Assembly (NCBI GenBank): GCA_965263205.1 | Contig: CBDHHF010000031.1 | Coordinates: 62,001-126,000, forward strand | Direction: 5' to 3' | DNA from: JBCCIM01 sp965263205 | Lineage (GTDB): Bacteria > Bacteroidota > Rhodothermia > Rhodothermales > JAHQVL01 | Length of the DNA: 64,000 bases | Shown: positions 17,742 through 27,288 of the stretch, one piece after another | How the letters are laid out: each line of letters begins with the position of its first letter | Position numbering within the stretch: position 1 is the stretch's first letter | Translations under genes and position numbers: made by a program | The notes under the pieces: generated by a model | Database searches by the model: none | Seen by the model: the letters and a program-made list of their open reading frames with translations, nothing else | Told to the model about the DNA's origin: nothing

Positions 17742-19043
17742 ATGCTCAGAAATTCTCTCATCATTGCGGGCATATTGTTGATCGCTTTCGCCGCGTTTTT
17801 TGTCATGATTGCGCTCAAACCCGAACCTCCACGTCGAGCGCCGGATGTGCAGGCACCGTTGGTGCAAACGGTGTTGGCCGAAGTAAGAACCGGCGCATTG
17901 CAGGTGGCCGGCAACGGTACCGTGCGTCCACGCGCCCAGGTGAATCTGGCACCGCAAGTAGCCGGAAAAGTGGTGTATGTTAGCCCTGCCATGGTAAGCG
18001 GTGGTCGTGTGCGCAAAGGACAGGTACTGGCTCGAATCGAGCAAGCCGACTTTGAAAACCGCTTGCGTCAGGCACAGGCTGATGTAGCGCAGTCGGAAGT
18101 AGGTCTTCTTCAGGCGGAAGAAGAAGCACAGATTGCCAAAGAAGAATACAACCGTTTCCAGCAACGCGAGTCGACGCGGCAGACCATCAGTCCGTATGCG
18201 AGCGTAGACGACAACGACTATGCGGCGCGGCTGATTAACAAGCAGGGTGAAGCGTCGATGCCTGAAGCCGGCACGACTGATGAGCCGAGTAGCCTGGTAC
18301 TTCGCGAACCCCAACGGCTGGCTGCTGAAGCAGCACTGGCCCGTGCAGAGGCTGTCCTCGAAGATGCGCAGCTTTCCCTGTCGCGGACCAATATTGTAGC
18401 CCCATTTGATGGATACATTCGTTCTGAGTCTGTGGATATCGGCCAGTTTGTGGCCATGGGCCAGACAATCGCCGAAATTCATGCAGCTGACGAAGTGGAG
18501 GTGGTTGTGCCCCTTTCAACCGATGAAGCCTCGCTAATTCCGGATTTGTGGGTCAAGCGTGCGGATCGGAATGATTTGCAGATCCCTGCCAGCATTTTTA
18601 TGCAGTACGGTGGTCAGGATTATCGTTGGGATGGCTATGTACATCGTGCAGAAGCAGCACTCGATGCTGCGACCCGGACCGTTGATGTGGTTTTGCGTGT
18701 GCCGCGCCCATACGATGGTGGTGAGCTTGTTGAGTTACCGGGAGAAGTGAATTTGCTTGCCAGCCATGCGCCGCCGCTGCTGGTTGGACAATACACTTCC
18801 GTTGAGATCAAAGGTGTTGAACTGCAGGATTATTTTGTGATTCCCCGCCGGGCTCTGCGCGTTAATGACGAGATATGGACGATTAAAGACGATTCGTTGA
18901 TTCACATCGCACCTGTGCAGGTGATCCAGAAAATTGATGAAGAAGTGTATGTGTTGGGCGATATGGATGAAAACACCGATGTAGTCATCAGCGACATGGT
19001 AGCTGTAACAGAAGGGATGCGTGTGCGCCCGAACAGAAACTGA
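17742..19043 (+). CDS. RND efflux periplasmic adaptor (HlyD/MFP family)
   Basis: A 433-residue membrane-fusion protein. One N-terminal membrane helix (LIIAGILLIAFAAFFVMIAL, residues 5-24) anchors it in the inner membrane with no lipobox. The lipoyl halves are QVNLAPQVAGKVVYVSPAMVSGGRVRKGQVLARIE and NIVAPFDGYIRSESVDIGQFVAMGQTIAEIH; between them lies a coiled-coil hairpin rich in Ala, Gln and Glu (residues about 100-205). Beta-barrel and membrane-proximal domains follow. It bridges the RND pump and the OprM-like channel encoded on either side. Spacing of 50 bp from the previous gene and 33 bp to the next supports one operon. Confidence 0.94.
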   Translation: MLRNSLIIAGILLIAFAAFFVMIALKPEPPRRAPDVQAPLVQTVLAEVRTGALQVAGNGTVRPRAQVNLAPQVAGKVVYVSPAMVSGGRVRKGQVLARIEQADFENRLRQAQADVAQSEVGLLQAEEEAQIAKEEYNRFQQRESTRQTISPYASVDDNDYAARLINKQGEASMPEAGTTDEPSSLVLREPQRLAAEAALARAEAVLEDAQLSLSRTNIVAPFDGYIRSESVDIGQFVAMGQTIAEIHAADEVEVVVPLSTDEASLIPDLWVKRADRNDLQIPASIFMQYGGQDYRWDGYVHRAEAALDAATRTVDVVLRVPRPYDGGELVELPGEVNLLASHAPPLLVGQYTSVEIKGVELQDYFVIPRRALRVNDEIWTIKDDSLIHIAPVQVIQKIDEEVYVLGDMDENTDVVISDMVAVTEGMRVRPNRN

Positions 19044-19076
19044 GACAGACCAAAACCGAATTGAATCAACAGAAAA

Positions 19077-22000
19077 ATGAGTGATTTAAAACCCAAAGGA
19101 CCCGTCGCCTGGATGGCGCAAAATGGTGTCGCGGCAAACTTGCTGATGGTATTTTTGCTGGTAGGTGGTCTGTTTTCGCTGAGCACCATTGTGCAGGAAG
19201 TTTTTCCTGAATTCAGCATGGACACCATCCAGATTAGCGTGCAGTATCCGGGTGCCACACCCGTTGAAATTGAAGAATCGATTGTTCAGCGTATCGAAGA
19301 GCGGATTAAGTCCGTTGAGGGGGTAAAGGAGATAACGGCAGTTGCTTCTGAAAGCGTAGGTTCGGTTTCGGCCGAGGTGACGATTGATGCCGATGTGAGC
19401 CGGGTGCTGGATGACATCAAAGCAGAAGTTGACCGCATCATCACATTCCCGGATGAAACCGAGCGCCCGGAAGTTCGCGAGATCACAAACCGGCAAAGTG
19501 CGCTGCGGATTGCGTTGTACGGTGCGGTGAGCGAACGTGCCCTCAAAGAGGTGGCGTATCAGGTAGAAGAAGAGCTCGCCTCGTTGTCTGATATTACCTA
19601 TGTAGAAACGAGCGGGGTGCGGAATTACGAGATTTCGATCAATGTGCCCAACGAAGTATTGCAAGCGTATGGCTTGACCTTGCGCGACGTTGCGCAGGCG
19701 GTTCGCCAGGGAAGCCTGGATTTGCCGGCTGGTAACATTCGCACAAGCGCGCAGGAAGTACGTGTGCGGACTCTCGGCCAGAATTACAATCAGCAAGACT
19801 TTGAAGACATCGTGGTGATCAGCGCAATCGATGGCACCAAAGTAAAGCTCAGCCAGATTGCCCAGGTGTCAGACGGGTTTGAAGAAACCCAGCTTGTTAC
19901 CCGCTACAACGGGCAGCGCGCCGCGTTTGTTGAGGTGTTTAGAACGTCGGATGAGCGCGTGCTGGAAGTGGTTGCATCTGCTGTTGGCCACATCGATGAA
20001 AAAATCCGGCCCAATTTGCCGGCAGGTGTTTCGATCGAAGTATGGGAAGATGGCGCGCAGAACCTCCGCGATCGCATGTCGCTCCTGGCAAAAAATGCAT
20101 TGATTGGATTGATGCTGGTCATCGTGGCACTGGCACTATTCCTGAATATTCGCCTTGCCTTCTGGACGGCCGTGGGGATTGGGATTTCGTTTATTGCTGC
20201 GTTCTCTGTAATGCAGTTTTTCGGCATTACGCTCAATCTTATGTCGCTCTTCGCGTTTATTCTCGCAATTGGGATTGTGGTGGATGACGCCATTGTTGTT
20301 GGCGAAAATATTTATGCTGCGAGGGAGAAGGGAGCCAGTGCTTCTGAAGCTGCCATCTTGGGCGCCAAGCGCATTACGCGTCCTGTGATTTTTGCAGTTT
20401 GTACAACGGTGGTTGCCTTTATCCCACTCCTTTTTGTACCCGGGATGATGGGCAAGATTTTTACAGCCATTCCGGTTGTGGTAATTGCTGTGCTCGGCTT
20501 GTCGCTCATCGAATCGTTACTGATTCTACCGTATCACCTGTCGCATTTGCCGGCGCCGGGCGAGAAAACCAAGAACGGATTTGTGCGATGGTTTGAGTCG
20601 ATTCAGGGTGCCGTGGACCGCACACTGAAGCGCTTTACCAATGGGCCCCTTCGCAATGCACTGCGATTTTCCACCAATAACCCGGGTGTCGTAGTGGCGT
20701 CGGCGTTTGCGATGGTCATTTTGTCTGTCGGATTGATTGCCGGCGGCTACCTCCGGATTACCTTCTTTCCGACTATTGAGGCTGATGTGGTGACAGCTAC
20801 CCTCGAAATGCCGGAAGGTACATCCATCACCGAGACGCGTCGGATTGCGGACCGGATCGAGGCGGGTGGGCGCGAAGCCAGTGCGGCCATCCAACAGACC
20901 CTGGGCGATGATGCGCCGCAGCTGGTAACGGCCATCTACACCATTGTTGGACAGCGCGCGCAGCAAGGTGGACCGGATGGCGGTGGCTCAAACAATCTGC
21001 AAGCCAATGTGGCAAACGTGCAGTTCCGCCTGTTGCCTGGTGAGCAGCGAACCGTAGAAGCGGATAAGTTTGCAAACGAATGGCGTGATCGCGTGGGTGC
21101 TGTGAACGAGGCAAAAGTGCTGAATTTTAAATCAGACTTAATGAATTTTGGTGCGCCGGTTGCCGTTGAGATCTCACACCCCAATTCAAATACATTGAAG
21201 GTCATCACCAGGCGGGTCATGGGTGAGCTTGCGCTCTTTGACGGCGTGTACGACATCGAGAGTGATCAGTCGGAAGGGACGCGTGAGATTCAGCTGGAGC
21301 TCAAGCCCGCAGCCCGCAGCCTCGGCCTGACCCTTGATGGATTGGCCCGCGAAGTGCGTGCTGGGTTCTTCGGCGAAGAAGCATTGCGGGTACAGCGTGG
21401 TCGTGAAGATGTCCGCGTGTATGTGCGCCTGCCGCAAGATGAGCGCGATGCCATAGCCGACCTTGAGGCATTCCGGGTGCCATTGGCAAACGGCAGTGAA
21501 GTGCCACTCGGCAGCGTTGCTTCCGCATCGTTTGGTTCAGCGCCAGCCTCGATTAATCGAAAAGATGGCAAACGCGTGGTAACACTCAGTGCCGAAGTGA
21601 ATGAGTCGGTTGTTACCGGCCAGGAAATAACGGACCAATTGCGTACCGTGAACTTGCCGGCCATTCAGCAAGACTATCCTCAGATGCAGTATTCGTTTGG
21701 CGGTGAACAGGAAGAGCAGGCAGAATCGATGGGTGCGCTAGGGCGGGGCTTCTTGCTGGCATTGCTTGCTATTTATGCACTACTTGCCATTCCTTTCCGG
21801 TCGTATACGCAACCACTGATTATTATGTCGGCGATCCCATTTGGGATTATCGGTGCGTTTCTGGGCCACTTTTTCCTCGGTATTCCTGTGGGACTACTGA
21901 GCATGTTTGGCATCATTGGCCTCAGTGGGGTAGTGGTGAACGACGGCCTGGTGATGATCGACTTTGTAAATGAACTGTATCGTAAAGGCAAGTCGATGAA

Positions 22001-22286
22001 AGATGCGGTAGTCGAAGGCGCGATGGCGCGTTTTCGGCCGATTCTGCTGACGTCAATTACTACGTTTCTTGGGGTCTCGCCGATCATCCTCGAAAAAAGC
22101 CTGCAGGCACAGTTCCTGATTCCGATGGCGGTAAGCCTTGGGTTCGGAATTCTGTTTGCAACGGTAATTTTGATGTTGTTGGTGCCGGCCATGGCGATGT
22201 TACAATACAATATCACGGGATGGTTCTCGCGCAAGTTTGGTAGCAATAGCGCACAGATACAGGTAAAACCTGAGCCGGCTGCCTAA
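19077..22286 (+). CDS. RND efflux permease (AcrB/HAE1-like)
   Basis: A 1069-residue inner-membrane proton-driven pump with the usual duplicated layout: TM1, a large periplasmic loop, TM2-6, TM7, a second loop and TM8-12. The proton-relay pair is present as Asp403-Asp404 in GIVVDDAIVVGENIY. In TM10, where AcrB has a lysine in GLSAKNAI, this protein reads GLSGVVVNDGLVMID with Asn955-Asp956, so the lysine is replaced; this is a variant typical of a subgroup of HAE1-like permeases, whose coupling must differ in detail. It is the last gene of the tetR-channel-adaptor-pump operon and is followed by a strong bidirectional terminator. Substrates cannot be predicted. Confidence 0.95.
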   Translation: MSDLKPKGPVAWMAQNGVAANLLMVFLLVGGLFSLSTIVQEVFPEFSMDTIQISVQYPGATPVEIEESIVQRIEERIKSVEGVKEITAVASESVGSVSAEVTIDADVSRVLDDIKAEVDRIITFPDETERPEVREITNRQSALRIALYGAVSERALKEVAYQVEEELASLSDITYVETSGVRNYEISINVPNEVLQAYGLTLRDVAQAVRQGSLDLPAGNIRTSAQEVRVRTLGQNYNQQDFEDIVVISAIDGTKVKLSQIAQVSDGFEETQLVTRYNGQRAAFVEVFRTSDERVLEVVASAVGHIDEKIRPNLPAGVSIEVWEDGAQNLRDRMSLLAKNALIGLMLVIVALALFLNIRLAFWTAVGIGISFIAAFSVMQFFGITLNLMSLFAFILAIGIVVDDAIVVGENIYAAREKGASASEAAILGAKRITRPVIFAVCTTVVAFIPLLFVPGMMGKIFTAIPVVVIAVLGLSLIESLLILPYHLSHLPAPGEKTKNGFVRWFESIQGAVDRTLKRFTNGPLRNALRFSTNNPGVVVASAFAMVILSVGLIAGGYLRITFFPTIEADVVTATLEMPEGTSITETRRIADRIEAGGREASAAIQQTLGDDAPQLVTAIYTIVGQRAQQGGPDGGGSNNLQANVANVQFRLLPGEQRTVEADKFANEWRDRVGAVNEAKVLNFKSDLMNFGAPVAVEISHPNSNTLKVITRRVMGELALFDGVYDIESDQSEGTREIQLELKPAARSLGLTLDGLAREVRAGFFGEEALRVQRGREDVRVYVRLPQDERDAIADLEAFRVPLANGSEVPLGSVASASFGSAPASINRKDGKRVVTLSAEVNESVVTGQEITDQLRTVNLPAIQQDYPQMQYSFGGEQEEQAESMGALGRGFLLALLAIYALLAIPFRSYTQPLIIMSAIPFGIIGAFLGHFFLGIPVGLLSMFGIIGLSGVVVNDGLVMIDFVNELYRKGKSMKDAVVEGAMARFRPILLTSITTFLGVSPIILEKSLQAQFLIPMAVSLGFGILFATVILMLLVPAMAMLQYNITGWFSRKFGSNSAQIQVKPEPAA

Positions 22287-22312
22287 CACTACTGTCTGGT
22301 AATACACGAAAT

Positions 22313-22350
22313 AAAAAAGCCCCGGCGAGCAGCAGCTTGCCGGGGCTTTT
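22313..22350. terminator. Bidirectional terminator between efflux operon and ferritin
   Basis: AAGCCCCGGC (22317-22326) pairs perfectly with GCCGGGGCTT (22339-22348), with A-runs on the left and T-runs on the right. It can end both the plus-strand efflux operon and the convergent ferritin gene. Confidence 0.92.
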
Positions 22351-22369
22351 ACTGTTAAGCTTGTCCCTC

Positions 22370-22894
22370 TTACTCATCTTCTTCCGGCTTGCGCGAACCA
22401 AGCTCTCTGTCGAGTAAGAAGAGGTTAGACCCAGAGTCACCAATCAAACGAAGCGTGTCGATGACCGCGCGCACAGAGTCTTCTTCTTCAACCTGCTCGT
22501 CTACAAACCAGTTGAGCAGGGTCATGAGTGGATAGTCTTTGTTTTTTGTGGCAAGGTCGTACAACTCATGGATCCGGCTTGTGATGTACTGCTCATGACC
22601 AAGCACCTGCTCAAAAGCCTCGAGCGGCGTATTGAACTTGATTTCTGGTTTATCCAGCGACTCAAGTTCGATGGTACCGTCGCGTGAAAGCAGGAATTCG
22701 TAAAACTTCAGCGCGTGTTCGGTCTCTTCTTCCCACTGCAGGCGGAGCCAGTGAGCAAACCCGCTGAATCCCATTTCATTGAAACGGGCAGACATGGCGA
22801 GGTAGAGGTAAGCAGATTGGAATTCTGCCTGGATTTGCGAATTGATGGCTGCTTCAACGGTTTTGTTTACACTTTTGGCGGGCGCACTGCTCAT
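22370..22894 (-). CDS. Ferritin (non-haem iron storage)
   Basis: A 174-residue cytosolic ferritin that forms a 24-subunit shell and oxidises and stores iron. The ferroxidase ligands are visible in the four-helix bundle: Glu in QIQAEFQSAYLYLAMS, the EEETEHALKFYEF motif with Glu-Glu-x-x-His, and the later NWFVDEQVEEEDSV motif. The spacing and the absence of the bacterioferritin haem methionine context fit FtnA-type ferritin. Length is normal for the family. It is monocistronic and converges on the efflux operon, sharing a terminator with it. Confidence 0.96.
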   Translation of the reverse strand: MSSAPAKSVNKTVEAAINSQIQAEFQSAYLYLAMSARFNEMGFSGFAHWLRLQWEEETEHALKFYEFLLSRDGTIELESLDKPEIKFNTPLEAFEQVLGHEQYITSRIHELYDLATKNKDYPLMTLLNWFVDEQVEEEDSVRAVIDTLRLIGDSGSNLFLLDRELGSRKPEEDE

Positions 22895-23329
22895 AGGTTA
22901 TTTGGAGTTGAATGTTGCAAATTAGGTTGAAGGTTTGGGCCTTATACCATTCGATTGTCCCCAAAGGGATGGATAACAACGCTCAAAATTTATTTGATCC
23001 ACATAGACTGTAGCGTTTTGAGGTTGCAGGTATATAACTGTGGAGAGGGGAAGTCTAGTTCCATACATGACTTTCCCTGGTGATTCTTTTGCGTGCGCTT
23101 TTACTTGGTAAACGTGGTATCTTGCCCCTGTTAAGTCTAAGGTACAGGAACAAAGCCGGCCCTGGAATTCTAATACCCTATCCTATCTACTGAAAAAGGT
23201 GATTATGAGGTATTGATACAACGTGCTACTCCCGATTGACCAGACGTCCACAATGAACATTGCTTTTCTGTGGGGTCTCGACGGTGCGTATACCCTGTAA
23301 GATCTATCACCTTTGACACGTTTATTTTT
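22895..23329. promoter_or_regulatory. Divergent intergenic region ferritin/porX
   Basis: A 435-bp gap between the minus-strand ferritin and plus-strand porX. I see no ORF, repeat or RNA structure that stands out. It must hold both promoters, but no hexamers could be assigned with confidence, and no clear Fur-like palindrome was found. Confidence 0.3.
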
Positions 23330-24892
23330 ATGGCAGTACCTCAAATTTTGTGGGCGGACGACGAGATTGATTTATTAAAACCGCATATCCTTTTTCTGGA
23401 AAGCAAGGGCTATACGGTAACCAGCGTTTCAAATGGCTCTGATGCCGTTGAACGCGTGCGGCAAACCCGGTACGACATGGTGCTGCTGGACGAGCAGATG
23501 CCGGGGATGGGTGGACTGGAGACGTTGGCGGGCATCAAAGAAATCGACCCCGATATGCCGGTGGTGATTGTCACCAAAAGTGAAGAAGAATACCTGATGG
23601 AAGAGGCGTTGGGGCAGCAAATCAGCGACTACCTGACCAAGCCTGTAAATCCGAGCCAGATTTTGTTGACGTGCAAGCGCATTCTGGAGCGCACGCGCCT
23701 TCGCAGCGAAAAGGCTTCACAAACGTACCTCCAGTCGTTCAACCAGATCAGTGCATCGCTGATGAATCCTTTGACGCATCAGGAGTGGGTTGAGCTGTAT
23801 CTCAAACTTGTAAACTACGACCTTTCTTTGGAAGGAGACGATGGGGCACGGCAGGTGTTGGATGACCAGTACCGCGAGGCAAATCGGGAGTTTGGGCGCT
23901 TTGTGGAGAAAAACTATCGCGACTGGATTGCCAACGTAGCAGAGCCGGCGGGCGAGCATCGCCCGGTGTTGTCGCACGAAGTGGTCAACAAATTTGTGCT
24001 ACCGCACCTTGGCCGGAAAAAGCCGGTGATTTTCCTGGTTATCGATTGTATGCGTCACGACCAGTGGCTCCAGTTTGAGAAATTGTTGTACCCGCTATTC
24101 AACTTTAGCAAAGCATATCACTATTCAATCCTGCCCACCGCAACGCCCTATTCCAGGAATGCGATTTTCAGTGGCTTGTTGCCGCACGATTTGGAGCGTC
24201 AGTTTCCTTCGCTGTGGTCACAGGGGGAAGAAGACGAACACAGCCGTAACAGAAACGAAGAAGCATTTCTGACAAAGCTGCTGGAGCGTAAGTCGCCCGG
24301 TACCCGGATGCGCTATGAAAAGCTGGTGACCACGCAGCACGGGCGAGAGTTTGCTCAAAATATCAACGAGTTTTTCCAGAGTGACCTGAGCGCGGTAGTT
24401 GTGAACTTTGTGGATATCCTGGCGCATACCCGGTCCGACTCTGCTGTACTCAAAGAAATTGCCCCAGATGAAAAGGCGTATCGTGCCCTGACCCGGACGT
24501 GGTTTGAGCATTCCTGGCTGTTTCAGGCGTTTCAAAGCCTGGCCGAGCGAGACTGTACTGTGGTAATTACAAGCGACCATGGCGCCGTACGCAGTTTACA
24601 TCCAACCAAGGTAATCGGTGATCGGGAGACCTCAACCGCCTTGCGCTACAAATACGGCCGCAACCTGAAGTGTGATGAGAAGCACGCCATCTTTGTCAAA
24701 AACCCGCTCGATTTTGGGCTGCCAAGCCGTGGCATCAACACCAATTACATCATTGCCAAAGAAGATTATTACTTTGTCTACCCGACAAACTATAATCACT
24801 ACGTGAACATGTATCGCGACACGATGCAGCACGGTGGTGTGACCATGGAAGAAGTGATTCTGCCCGTTATCACGATGAATCCGAAGCGTTAA
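23330..24892 (+). CDS. porX: T9SS regulator PorX (response regulator with PglZ domain)
   Basis: A 520-residue cytosolic protein with a CheY-like receiver (residues 1-120) and a PglZ/alkaline-phosphatase-like effector (about 200-520). Receiver residues are intact: the acidic pair in WADDE, phospho-acceptor Asp54 in VLLDEQMPG, Thr in IVTKSEE and Lys in LTKPVNP. The effector shows VIDCMRHDQW, LPTATPYSRNAIFSG and TSDHGAVRS, the metal- and nucleophile-bearing segments. In Bacteroidota PorX, with the kinase PorY, controls type IX secretion, and its PglZ domain has nucleotide phosphodiesterase activity. Length equals known PorX (about 518). ATG 23330 gives the canonical N terminus. It starts a tight run with tsaE (18 bp) and folC. 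T9SS cargo are encoded elsewhere in the window. Confidence 0.96.
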   Translation: MAVPQILWADDEIDLLKPHILFLESKGYTVTSVSNGSDAVERVRQTRYDMVLLDEQMPGMGGLETLAGIKEIDPDMPVVIVTKSEEEYLMEEALGQQISDYLTKPVNPSQILLTCKRILERTRLRSEKASQTYLQSFNQISASLMNPLTHQEWVELYLKLVNYDLSLEGDDGARQVLDDQYREANREFGRFVEKNYRDWIANVAEPAGEHRPVLSHEVVNKFVLPHLGRKKPVIFLVIDCMRHDQWLQFEKLLYPLFNFSKAYHYSILPTATPYSRNAIFSGLLPHDLERQFPSLWSQGEEDEHSRNRNEEAFLTKLLERKSPGTRMRYEKLVTTQHGREFAQNINEFFQSDLSAVVVNFVDILAHTRSDSAVLKEIAPDEKAYRALTRTWFEHSWLFQAFQSLAERDCTVVITSDHGAVRSLHPTKVIGDRETSTALRYKYGRNLKCDEKHAIFVKNPLDFGLPSRGINTNYIIAKEDYYFVYPTNYNHYVNMYRDTMQHGGVTMEEVILPVITMNPKR

Positions 24893-24910
24893 TACGCCGG
24901 CTCTCTCCCC

Positions 24911-25342
24911 ATGATGAATCTGAACGAAGGCCCTGTTATATCAGCCTCTGCCGCACAAACGCACGCGCTTGGAAAAGCATTTGCTGCATCCCTGGAGCCG
25001 GGGCAGGTGGTGGCGTTGTATGGGACATTGGGTGCCGGCAAAACCCAGTTCACAAAAGGGATTTGTGCATATTGGGACATTCCGGACGCGCTTGTCAGTA
25101 GTCCGACGTTTACCCTTGTGAACGAATACGCCGGCCCCACCGGACCCGTTTATCATTTTGATGCCTACCGGATTGAACAGGTGAGCGAATTTTTTGAAAT
25201 GGGGTATGAAGACTATTTCTACGGCGATGGTATTTGTATCGTAGAGTGGCCAGATCGGGTTGAGGCGCTGTTACCTGATGATACGATTCGGCTCCGGTTT
25301 ACCCATATGGGTGATGATCGCCGCGAAATTATTCTGCTCTAG
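24911..25342 (+). CDS. tsaE: tRNA t6A biosynthesis ATPase TsaE
   Basis: A 143-residue P-loop ATPase that works with TsaB and TsaD in making N6-threonylcarbamoyl-adenosine at position 37 of ANN-decoding tRNAs. The Walker A motif is GTLGAGKT at residues 38-45, followed by SSPTFTLVNEY and HFDAYRIEQVSEF, both family hallmarks, and a C-terminal VEWPDRVEALLP segment. Length is normal. The gene follows porX by 18 bp and precedes folC by six bases, so the three are very likely cotranscribed; the porX-tsaE neighbourhood is common in Bacteroidota. Confidence 0.96.
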   Translation: MMNLNEGPVISASAAQTHALGKAFAASLEPGQVVALYGTLGAGKTQFTKGICAYWDIPDALVSSPTFTLVNEYAGPTGPVYHFDAYRIEQVSEFFEMGYEDYFYGDGICIVEWPDRVEALLPDDTIRLRFTHMGDDRREIILL

Positions 25343-25348
25343 GTGCCC

Positions 25349-26650
25349 ATGAAGTTTGCTGAGGCAGCAGATTACCTGTTGAGGCGTCCGCGTTTTGCAG
25401 TGGCGGGCAAGGCGGCTTATGAGCCGGGGCTTGATCGGATTAGCGGTGTACTGGCCGCGATGGGGAATCCGCATGAGGATTATCCGATTGTGCATATTGC
25501 AGGCACGAATGGCAAAGGATCTACTGCTTCGTTTTTGGCAGCAATACTTACGGCGTATGGGAAGCGTGTTGGGTTGCACACCTCGCCCCACCTGATGCAT
25601 ATGGCAGAACGGCTGCGCATTGACGGTAGGCCAGCAGATGAATCCTGGATTGCAGCACGTGTGGCGCGGTATCGTGCGGTGTTTGATCTCCACCAGGTGA
25701 GTTTCTTTGAAGCAATGGTTGCGCTTAGCTTGCTGTATTTTGCTGAGCAAGCAGTGGACCTGGCAGTAGTGGAGGTAGGGCTTGGTGGCAGGCTCGATGC
25801 AACCAACATTGTTTCCCCTGTACTGGCGATTATTACCTCTATTGGTCTGGATCATACGCAGATCCTGGGTAACTCAATTCGAGACATTGCACGAGAAAAA
25901 GCCGGCATCATCAAGCAGGGTGTACCTGTTTTTTCTGGTGTGGTGCAAGCAGATGCTGCGTCGGAGATTAAGAAAAGTGCTGTATTGCATGCGTCAACTA
26001 TGACGGCTGTTGACGATGCTGTGGCCTGGCATGCAGTCGACGGAAGATCTGCCGTCACGCACATCAATGCAGTCACGCAAAGCCAGCAATACAGCAACCT
26101 GTATGTGAGCTTGCCGGGCGAACATCAGGCGCGAAACGCCCTTTTAGCGCTGATGGCTGCAGAATTCTTATTGCCGGCAGGTGGGCGACGTAATCAGGCG
26201 ATCATGCGAGGATTGGCTGAAACGCCGGCTTTGTCGGGGTTACGTGGCCGCATGGAAGTTGTAGCTGAGGAACCCCTTGTGGTTCTGGACGTAGGCCACA
26301 ATACTGAAGGTCTCACCGCAGCGCTTAAACACATGTCTAGGGCTGCTGGAGAGAATGAAGGGCAGCTCTTTGTAATGTTTGGCACGATGCGTGATAAGGA
26401 TGTAGAGCAGATGGCCAAACAACTCGCAGCTATTGGGGCACTTGTTTTTGCACCCCCGATACAATCCGACAGGGCATTGCCCCCAAAAGAATTGGCTCAA
26501 CTTCTCCGTTCCCAAAATGTCGCATGTACGTGCGTTGAGAGCGTCGAAAAAGGGCTTTCACGGTTCTATGAACAAGCTACCAGCAAGGACGGTTTATTAA
26601 TCGTAGGCTCACACTTTCTTGTTGCTCAGTACAATCGAGCAAATAGGTGA
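25349..26650 (+). CDS. folC: Folylpolyglutamate synthase/dihydrofolate synthase
   Basis: A 433-residue Mur-ligase-family enzyme that adds glutamate to dihydropteroate and to folates. The ATP-binding loop HIAGTNGKGSTASFLAAIL lies near residues 47-65, followed by LHTSPHLMHMAERLRIDG, the metal/substrate EVGLGGRLDATN motif and SIGLDHTQILG with its catalytic histidine. The C-terminal half has VVLDVGHNTEGLTAAL. ATG 25349 is preferred; an in-frame GTG at 25343 directly after the tsaE stop would add two residues. Gene spacing puts it at the end of the porX-tsaE-folC run. Confidence 0.96.
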   Translation: MKFAEAADYLLRRPRFAVAGKAAYEPGLDRISGVLAAMGNPHEDYPIVHIAGTNGKGSTASFLAAILTAYGKRVGLHTSPHLMHMAERLRIDGRPADESWIAARVARYRAVFDLHQVSFFEAMVALSLLYFAEQAVDLAVVEVGLGGRLDATNIVSPVLAIITSIGLDHTQILGNSIRDIAREKAGIIKQGVPVFSGVVQADAASEIKKSAVLHASTMTAVDDAVAWHAVDGRSAVTHINAVTQSQQYSNLYVSLPGEHQARNALLALMAAEFLLPAGGRRNQAIMRGLAETPALSGLRGRMEVVAEEPLVVLDVGHNTEGLTAALKHMSRAAGENEGQLFVMFGTMRDKDVEQMAKQLAAIGALVFAPPIQSDRALPPKELAQLLRSQNVACTCVESVEKGLSRFYEQATSKDGLLIVGSHFLVAQYNRANR

Positions 26651-27288
26651 CTCCTTAATAATCCTTGTTGTATATTAAGATAATCCGACTGATAGTAGTT
26701 AAACTATCTCCTATGAAGGCGGCGGCAACAGACAGATCATTTTTTGTGCTGTTGTAGAGGACGAAGAAAAATTTGGATTCACTCAGACGTTAGTAGCAAC
26801 AGTTCTATTTGTGGGTTTTGGATAAATTCTAGAACTCTTGAAAATTGCTACGCAGTTCACATAGAAACCAGTGAATCGTTAAAAATAAACAGATTCAAGC
26901 CTCTTTGCAGAGGATACATTGCGTATGAGATTTTCCTGATGCTGTTAAAAAAAGCTGAAGTAGAGCGTAATGCGTTGATATTAAGGCGATAAGCCCTATC
27001 TTAATTGACACAGCATTTCGAAAGAAAGCTAGGGGTGAACGTGTCCCCTCCTGATCGATACCTGAGGATACCACCCGATTCAACATATTCCGCCTACCTC
27101 CTTTTTAAAGCATTCCTTCGTTCCACGTTACTTGGAATCTATCCCATGTGTGGCCTCTCTAAATGCAGCAGAGCCGTCTGGAGTAGCAGATGACAGTGAG
27201 CAGTTGGTAAGGAAAAAGAGGCAATCATCAAATTAACCCACTTGACAAAGCAACAATCGTTGCGTGAGAGAAAGACAATTCACGCGTT
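26651..27288. other. Long non-coding gap before rho
   Basis: A 638-bp stretch, more A/T-rich than its neighbours, with no ORF I can support on either strand (an 82-codon plus-strand frame at 26744 has unlikely composition and no ribosome-binding site). A TTGACA hexamer lies at 27243-27248, and GCAAC/GTTGC (27251-27255, 27260-27264) can form a small hairpin 25 bases before the rho start. The length would suit a long rho leader, as rho is often autoregulated, but no attenuator can be shown. Confidence 0.4.

Noticed and set aside
17541..18482. 313-codon minus-strand frame opposite the efflux channel and adaptor genes
   Set aside because: It crosses two certain genes on the other strand and shows no domain motif.
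22895..23329. Fur box or small RNA between ferritin and porX
   Set aside because: No palindrome close to a Fur consensus and no terminator-like structure was found in the gap.
26744..26992. 82-codon plus-strand frame before rho
   Set aside because: Composition is unlike a protein (Cys and Arg clusters at the start), no ribosome-binding site, and no motif.
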